Assembly (NCBI GenBank): GCA_947624205.1
Contig: CANQJI010000012.1
Coordinates: forward strand, 1-43,706
Direction: 5' to 3'
DNA from: an uncultured Akkermansia sp.
Lineage (GTDB): Bacteria; Verrucomicrobiota; Verrucomicrobiia; Verrucomicrobiales; Akkermansiaceae
Length of the DNA: 43,706 nt
Under the pieces are notes generated by a model. That model worked only from the letters and a program-made list of their open reading frames with translations, made no database searches and was not told where the DNA came from. Positions 39,364 through 43,706 of the stretch are shown here, piece by piece; the first letter of the stretch is position 1, and each line of letters opens with the position of its first letter. The translations under genes were made by a program, and so were the position numbers.

Positions 39364-40854
39364 ATGCCCCGTAATTTAAATCGATTGGATTCCCTGATCA
39401 CGAGTGTCATTCCGACGCAGTTGGATTTGTCCTTCGAGTGTCAGTTTGACATGTACACAGGTCGGGGTATCCGACTCCAGTCGACAAAAGCGTTTGATAA
39501 ATCGGAGAAGGTTCCGGATGGATTGCAATCGGCATTCTTCGGTACCGATTTCTCTGATGAAATGAGCTACAGCGAGCGGTATCGCTGTGACTGTGGCTTC
39601 ATGATAGGCAAGATGTATGAGGGCGAGATCTGCCCGCATTGTGCCACACCGGTTCATTATGTCCCGGTTGACATGTCTCGAACTGGATGGATTATGCTCG
39701 ATCATTTTAAAGTATTTTCTCCTATCTTCGCGGCGAAGCTCTCCGATGCTCTTGGCAGTGTCGAGAGTGAGCGAGTTCTGACTCGAATCCTCCAGGCCGA
39801 TTATGACCCCGATGGTGGAGAGGGAGATCTCGCTATTCGTGAGCGCGATAAAGAGATTCGTAAGAAGCATCCCTATATTGGGAAAGGCACCAGATGGCTG
39901 GTAGACAACATGGAAGAAGTCTTGGACTTCTATGAGGCCAAGAAGGTAAATAAGAAGAAGCTCTTTGCAGAGCTCCGGAATGCTTATCGGAATAACCTCA
40001 TGTTTACCAATGCGATTCCGGTCATCTCTGCTGTGCTTCGTTCTGAAACTCCTGGCGAGAAAGATAAGAAGCTTTATAAGATGAGAATCAACACCATCTA
40101 TACGGCTTTGATTCTCTCGTCGAATGAGATTAACAATCTTGGTTCTCCGGAAAATATGACTGAAGCGGATTTGTGTACCGTCGATCGATATCTCTATACG
40201 ATGCATAAAGATATCCTGCAGCTATTCGATGAGATTTTCAATATCCTGAATGGTAAGACAGGTGTCATTGCTTCCCGTGTCATCTCCGGCCGCTACAACT
40301 TCTCTGCTCGTAACATCATCAGTGCATCTTCTGGCGAGCTTCGTGCTAATGAGATTGATATGTGCTACCTCGATTTCCTCGAGTTGTATCGCTATGAAAT
40401 TATCAATATCTATGCGAAGCTATTCCATTGCACGATTCAGGAAGCACAACATGCCTGGTCGCAAGCAACGATGCACTTCGACAAAGTCATCTATGGCATC
40501 ATCCAGTACATGCTGGAGCACAATCAGGATGCCATCGGTGTCTTCATCAACCGCAATCCCTCTATTAACTTCGGCAGCTTCATGTATGTGAAGATTCATT
40601 CCGTGATTCCGGATATCTCCAACAAAACCATTCGACTGAATACGCGTGTTATCAAGACGATGGCCGCCGACTTCGATGGCGACCAGATCAACATCTACCG
40701 CGTGATTGGTCTGGATATGAATAAGAGAATCGCTCGCGAATTGGATCCTCGTTACAACCTCTACATTGATCGTATCAATGGTCGCGTCAACCGTGACATG
40801 ATGCCGATGAAGGATGAAGTTGTCGGATTCTGGTTCTTGAATTCCTGCGAATAA
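39364..40854 (+). CDS. RNA polymerase beta' subunit, N-terminal half (split)
   Basis: 496 residues, ATG with AAGGAGGT 9 bases upstream. Diagnostic beta' elements in order: zinc finger C75-x-C77...C90-x2-C93 (CDCGFMIGKMYEGEICPHC), RTGWIMLDHFKVFSPIFAAK (the R.G.I.L...V.H equivalent), SGRYNFSARNII (308-319, equivalent of GKRVDFSGRSVI), NRNPSINFGSF (equivalent of NRAPTLHR), and AADFDGDQINIYR with the catalytic DFDGD at 436-440, whose Asp residues bind the two Mg ions. The protein stops soon after, and the bridge helix and trigger loop are on the separate 11657-12895 gene. Beta subunit genes are not in this window. Split subunits are known for phiKZ- and AR9/PBS1-like jumbo phages. Confidence 0.93.
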   Translation: MPRNLNRLDSLITSVIPTQLDLSFECQFDMYTGRGIRLQSTKAFDKSEKVPDGLQSAFFGTDFSDEMSYSERYRCDCGFMIGKMYEGEICPHCATPVHYVPVDMSRTGWIMLDHFKVFSPIFAAKLSDALGSVESERVLTRILQADYDPDGGEGDLAIRERDKEIRKKHPYIGKGTRWLVDNMEEVLDFYEAKKVNKKKLFAELRNAYRNNLMFTNAIPVISAVLRSETPGEKDKKLYKMRINTIYTALILSSNEINNLGSPENMTEADLCTVDRYLYTMHKDILQLFDEIFNILNGKTGVIASRVISGRYNFSARNIISASSGELRANEIDMCYLDFLELYRYEIINIYAKLFHCTIQEAQHAWSQATMHFDKVIYGIIQYMLEHNQDAIGVFINRNPSINFGSFMYVKIHSVIPDISNKTIRLNTRVIKTMAADFDGDQINIYRVIGLDMNKRIARELDPRYNLYIDRINGRVNRDMMPMKDEVVGFWFLNSCE

Positions 40855-40856
40855 TT

Positions 40857-40895
40857 GAATTGGGTACTGAGTCAAATCAGTACCCAATTCTTTTT
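40857..40895 (+). terminator. Terminator of the beta' N-half gene
   Basis: GAATTGGGTACTGA and TCAGTACCCAATTC form a 14-bp stem with a 6-base loop followed by TTTTT. Confidence 0.93.
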
Positions 40896-40965
40896 ATGAT
40901 TCGAACCACCGTGTAAATCCAATTAGGATCACTACTAGAGATTTTATGAAACGAGGTATAATTGT

Positions 40966-41715
40966 ATGGCACAAATTTCCCGGCTTAAGATGCCAGATGG
41001 CAATACTCTATATCCCGTCACTTCTAGTGACGCTATTATGGATACCGTAAACAACGAATCTCTTTCGACTACCCTAAGCAAACTCGGAAATGCTGGCTTG
41101 AGAACGCTCAAGGTCAACAAGATGGACGATGAAGCCGTCTACACCCGTACCATTTACTCCAGCAAAACGACTGTATGGCCGTATGGCACTGATTCAAGCT
41201 TCAGCAAGAGCACTCGGGACTGGGCGCAGAAGCAGAATTGGCTGGAATATAAGTCCAAGACTGCGATTCCGATCAAGTCTGACCTGAAGACGGATGAGAT
41301 TATCGCGATCCTCAAGAATGCTTCGTATGTGCAGGTTGAACTTCCCACCACTGCCGGTGTGGGAATCGATTACTATGAGAATGCGCAAGCAACGACCACC
41401 AAGACTCTCCTTCTCCCGTTCCTGTTTTCTCGCATCCGGTTCCCCATTCAGCATAAAGCTACCACGGTGAATGATACTGTGCAGCTTGTTTATTCTGGCA
41501 AGCTTCACTTCTCTGACAACTATAACTATCTTATCATCTCTGGTGGATTTACAGTTAATATGGTGACCGGCATCATTGGTGGCAACTATTTCTGTGCTTG
41601 CCCCTGGTCGGAACCTCATTACGAAGGAGCCCCGGAAAATATTCCTCAGCGCTGCCCGTGGAAAGAAGTCGATTTCGGCGATCTCGAACGTGGCGAGTGG
41701 ATCATCGGCGTCTAA
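40966..41715 (+). CDS. Tail fibre/adhesin with shared adaptor
   Basis: 249 residues, ATG with GAGGT 10 bases upstream. Residues 1-40 (MAQISRLKMPDGNTLYPVTS, then SDAIMDTVNNESLSTTLSKL) are the same adaptor as in the fibres at 15782 and 18303, diverged. The rest is one larger beta-rich domain: KTAIPIKSDLKTDEIIAILK, TTKTLLLPFLFSRIRFPIQH, VQLVYSGKLHFSDNYNYLII, and an aromatic Cys-containing end (NYFCACPWSEPHYEGAPENI). No shaft repeats are present, so it may be a short tip protein fixed to the common base. It stands alone, about 21 kb from the other fibres, between the polymerase gene and a leftward group, with its own terminator. Receptor binding is inferred. Confidence 0.72.
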   Translation: MAQISRLKMPDGNTLYPVTSSDAIMDTVNNESLSTTLSKLGNAGLRTLKVNKMDDEAVYTRTIYSSKTTVWPYGTDSSFSKSTRDWAQKQNWLEYKSKTAIPIKSDLKTDEIIAILKNASYVQVELPTTAGVGIDYYENAQATTTKTLLLPFLFSRIRFPIQHKATTVNDTVQLVYSGKLHFSDNYNYLIISGGFTVNMVTGIIGGNYFCACPWSEPHYEGAPENIPQRCPWKEVDFGDLERGEWIIGV

Positions 41716-41725
41716 CGAAATAAAA

Positions 41726-41762
41726 AAGAAGGCTTACCTTTTGACGGGTAAGCCTTCTTTTT
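41726..41762. terminator. Bidirectional terminator between convergent genes
   Basis: AAGAAGGCTTACC and GGTAAGCCTTCTT form a 13-bp stem with an 8-base loop, A-run on the left, T-run on the right. It overlaps the stop of the leftward gene at 41761. Confidence 0.92.
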
Positions 41763-42534
41763 ATGCTGTGTGATACTTAGGTCTAGCTGCTTCCTTTGGA
41801 TCCATACTTTCAATGATATGCCGAAGAGCGTGCCCAATCATAGCGGATTTGGACTGACAGCAGAGATTGAAATATGCTTTGATCGTCTTCAGAATCCGAT
41901 CATCATGATCTTGCATCTCGGGTACGCCACTCTTGCTCATAGGAATTACAAAGGATTCAAATAGAACGGGATATGTGAGCATCCCAGTCGGTGTACGCAT
42001 AGGTGGCATTGCAAGTTCGACGTCCGACGGATAGAAATTGTGATCGTTCCAGAATCCTTTTTCACAGGCATTGTACAAAGGTGCCAGGATCATCGTGTGC
42101 TGATACTCTGGGTTCTTACGACTCATCTCAGCACAGTAATGATCACCAAGTTCCAATGCCAGTGCTTGGACTTCTTTCAAAACCTCTGCTTGGATATCTT
42201 CCCATCCATACTCGTACATGGAAGACACGCAAATCTTATCGATCCAAACAGCATTGACTTCGGGATAGAATCCCATACAGACTCCCGCGACGGGCTGATC
42301 ATCTTCATAGAGAATCCCGACACGGTATTTCAGTTGATCTTCATGGGTGAGAGAGACATATGCGAGATAATACAGATCGACAAGATCGATTGGCTCTTCA
42401 TCGATCAAACCACTGAGCACGCCATCGATGTCGATCTGCGTATTGAAACTTCCTTGCAGACAAGACTTGTAGAATCCAATGATATCCGGATTGTGGATAT
42501 CAGTCTCGTCATACCATTGAAACCTTGAATACAT
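41761..42534 (-). CDS. Possible GNAT-fold protein
   Basis: 257 residues. The ATG at 42534 (MYSRFQWYDETDIHNPDIIG) is chosen because GAGAGG lies 8 bases before; an ATG two codons earlier is only 2 bases from it. Residues 75-105 (YRVGILYEDDQPVAGVCMGF, then YPEVNAVWIDKICVS) have the strand-turn-strand of GNAT beta-2/beta-3/beta-4 and are followed by a helix (EDIQAEVLKEVQALALELGD), but the acetyl-CoA loop R/Q-x-x-G-x-A is not evident. It may therefore be a degenerate or unrelated alpha/beta domain. The C-terminal third is helical (HDDRILKTIKAYFNLCCQSK). No N-terminal tag. Function unresolved. Confidence 0.55.
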   Translation of the reverse strand: MYSRFQWYDETDIHNPDIIGFYKSCLQGSFNTQIDIDGVLSGLIDEEPIDLVDLYYLAYVSLTHEDQLKYRVGILYEDDQPVAGVCMGFYPEVNAVWIDKICVSSMYEYGWEDIQAEVLKEVQALALELGDHYCAEMSRKNPEYQHTMILAPLYNACEKGFWNDHNFYPSDVELAMPPMRTPTGMLTYPVLFESFVIPMSKSGVPEMQDHDDRILKTIKAYFNLCCQSKSAMIGHALRHIIESMDPKEAARPKYHTA

Positions 42535-42553
42535 GGACATCGCCTCTCATTCA

Positions 42554-43126
42554 TCAATCATAATACGCTTTCTCGATGTACTGATGTAGATCGTAAAGCA
42601 TTTTATTACAGACGCTGTAGAGGTCGAGAGCAGTCACCTGGAACTCGAGTTTGATGCGTTTCTGGTTTACCCTCGGATACCAAACGGTCATTTCGATCGA
42701 AAAAGTTTGCTTTCCGTCAATCCAATCTTCTTCAGCAAGAGGAAAGACAGAAACGTCAGCATAGGCTCTGGAAGAAGATATTGGATTGATCTCCCATTTG
42801 CGCATACCGATCTTTGTCTTTCTGATCTTGAAGAGATGAAACTGGTTGTATTCGCTCCAGTCAGTGAGATTAACTCTTAGCTCTTTTCCTTCCGGGATCT
42901 GATCGATATCAGTATCTGGCGGATCTACATGTGAGATCACCTCTTTGGTAAACCGGATGAGATCCTTATTTCCCAGAAATCCTGCATCGAAGTTGATATA
43001 GATCTGCTTTTTACCGTTCCGGCGACCCACTAGATCCACAGACTCAAGAATCCTACGCTCTTCTTCGAAGCGGGTATTATTCTCGAGACTGAGATCTGTA
43101 AAGGACGGTTTCAATGTCTTTGTCAT
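42554..43126 (-). CDS. Unknown protein
   Basis: 190 residues, ATG with GGAGAGG 4-7 bases upstream. It begins MTKTLKPSFTDLSLENNTRF. Residues 30-150 alternate strand and helix: KKQIYINFDAGFLGNKDLIR; KELRVNLTDWSEYNQFHLFK; RAYADVSVFPLAEEDWIDGK; FSIEMTVWYPRVNQKRIKLE. It ends with a helix (LYSVCNKMLYDLHQYIEKAY). The composition suggests a compact beta-sandwich with a C-terminal helix. Not recognised. It lies 15 bp from the 43142 gene and is part of the same leftward transcript. Confidence 0.6.
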   Translation of the reverse strand: MTKTLKPSFTDLSLENNTRFEEERRILESVDLVGRRNGKKQIYINFDAGFLGNKDLIRFTKEVISHVDPPDTDIDQIPEGKELRVNLTDWSEYNQFHLFKIRKTKIGMRKWEINPISSSRAYADVSVFPLAEEDWIDGKQTFSIEMTVWYPRVNQKRIKLEFQVTALDLYSVCNKMLYDLHQYIEKAYYD

Positions 43127-43141
43127 ATGCCTCTCCTTTGC

Positions 43142-43609
43142 TCAGTTTAAATGGAAACTATTTTTCATGAAGGATACGAAATGAGCCGCATCCGTCTCGG
43201 ACAGAATCACGTCGCGATATGTATCAGGATGATAATAATCGGCGACACTGAAAAGATATTTATTCGTCAGCTTTGCCAGTTCCATCCTGCGAAGCTCCAT
43301 AACGATTCGGGTCTTATGTTGGATTCCGGCTCCAACGATCTGCGCACCCTTCTCGGTGTAGAACCAATCGACCGGCAAGCCGACGATCAGTACATGGTCA
43401 ATATTGTAAAAAGCGTTCCTGGCAAGCATATGCATTGGCCAATACCGCAAACGGAAATGCAATGCCTCCCAGTCATTCTGCTCGGTGGGATTATCGATCG
43501 TGAAATCCCACTTGGGAAACCAGAGACGACTCTCACGTGTGCGAACTGTGAGATCGTTCTGGCCATACCCATTTAGCCGCAAATTCCTCGTTTTACTGAT
43601 TCCTCCCAT
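43142..43609 (-). CDS. Unknown protein, first gene of a leftward group
   Basis: 155 residues, ATG with AAAGGGA about 10 bases upstream. It begins MGGISKTRNLRLNGYGQNDL. Strand-rich N-terminus (RLWFPKWDFTIDNPTEQNDW; HFRLRYWPMHMLARNAFYNI), then VDHVLIVGLP-type hydrophobic strand (HVLIVGLPVDWFYTEKGAQI) and a helical C-terminal part ending SFMKNSFHLN. No family recognised. It is the first of three leftward genes (43609-41761) behind a box-plus-hairpin promoter. Confidence 0.6.
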   Translation of the reverse strand: MGGISKTRNLRLNGYGQNDLTVRTRESRLWFPKWDFTIDNPTEQNDWEALHFRLRYWPMHMLARNAFYNIDHVLIVGLPVDWFYTEKGAQIVGAGIQHKTRIVMELRRMELAKLTNKYLFSVADYYHPDTYRDVILSETDAAHFVSFMKNSFHLN

Positions 43610-43636
43610 TGTATTCAGTCCCTTTCTTTATAACCT

Positions 43637-43658
43637 ATAGCACGAAGCTATGATATAC
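43637..43658 (-). promoter_or_regulatory. Promoter box and 5' hairpin of the 43609 gene group
   Basis: In the leftward sense TTGTATATCATAGC: the box GTATAT (43653-43658) is followed by the hairpin ATAGC/GCTAT (43637-43651). Same arrangement and nearly the same box as 36654-36684. Confidence 0.5.
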
Positions 43659-43668
43659 AACTGTCGCG

Positions 43669-43706
43669 GCAAAAACAAAAGTCGATGGCAAAAACAAAAG
43701 TCGATG
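43669..43706 (+). repeat. Tandem 19-bp repeat at the window end
   Basis: GCAAAAACAAAAGTCGATG occurs twice in direct succession and the window stops exactly at the end of the second copy. It may be the first part of a longer tandem array or an assembly artefact at a contig end. Confidence 0.7.

Noticed and set aside
1..43706. CRISPR array or diversity-generating retroelement
   Set aside because: No spaced direct repeats and no reverse-transcriptase-like gene. The fibre variation seen is by modules, hairpin leaders and homopolymers.
1..43706. tRNA genes
   Set aside because: No cloverleaf with a GTTCGANTC-type T arm was found by eye in intergenic regions. A dedicated scan would be needed to exclude unusual ones.

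Overview
The window looks like an internal piece of a large (jumbo-class) contractile-tailed bacteriophage genome. The evidence is two separate pieces of a multisubunit RNA polymerase beta' subunit (N-terminal half at 39364-40854 on +, C-terminal half at 11657-12895 on -), a sigma-like factor, a strongly expressed HK97/T4-type major capsid protein, a gp25-like baseplate protein and a set of tail-fibre proteins. There are no host housekeeping genes, tRNAs, rRNAs or integrase. Strong AGGAGG-type ribosome-binding sites with occasional GTG/TTG starts fit a Firmicutes-like host, but this is inference. Most genes have no recognisable function, as is usual for such phages.

Layout. 1-1767: a partial papain-like (permuted NlpC/P60) protein and an acidic protein. 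1863-4988 (-): a run of small genes containing two paralogous pairs. 5141-9806: a group whose N-termini share a short motif (roughly MNxFDQIVxxAF). It includes a transglutaminase-like protein, a GNAT acetyltransferase and a gene put out of frame by an 11-base G run. 10017-19707: a fibre/adhesin region with the sigma-like gene, beta' C-half and an InlB-repeat-like protein embedded; many of its genes sit behind long perfect 5' hairpins. 19829-21998: an EF-hand/TM/SUKH-like protein and another fibre. 22051-22712: a roughly 650-nt gene-free stretch with a promoter-like box, many local helices and a terminator, the best candidate here for a large structured RNA. 22760-28994: head region ending in the major capsid gene. 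29066-33326 (-): three HTH regulators, small proteins and a baseplate group. 33433-36627 (-): an operon led by a polyphosphate-kinase-1-like protein. 36714-43609: unknown proteins, the beta' N-half, a fibre and a possible GNAT-fold protein.

How the parts may work together. The polymerase pieces and sigma-like factor suggest phage-controlled transcription. A box near GTATATYAT followed at once by a hairpin recurs at several transcription units. The shared N-terminal motif resembles the T4 capsid-targeting peptide, which is cut after Glu by the prohead protease. I infer that several enzymes here (acetyltransferase, transglutaminase-like, P-loop kinase) may be packaged in the capsid and injected. 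The most unusual items are this tag family, the candidate large RNA, the PPK1-like gene, the poly-G frameshift locus and the hairpin class with a conserved GUUAC apex.
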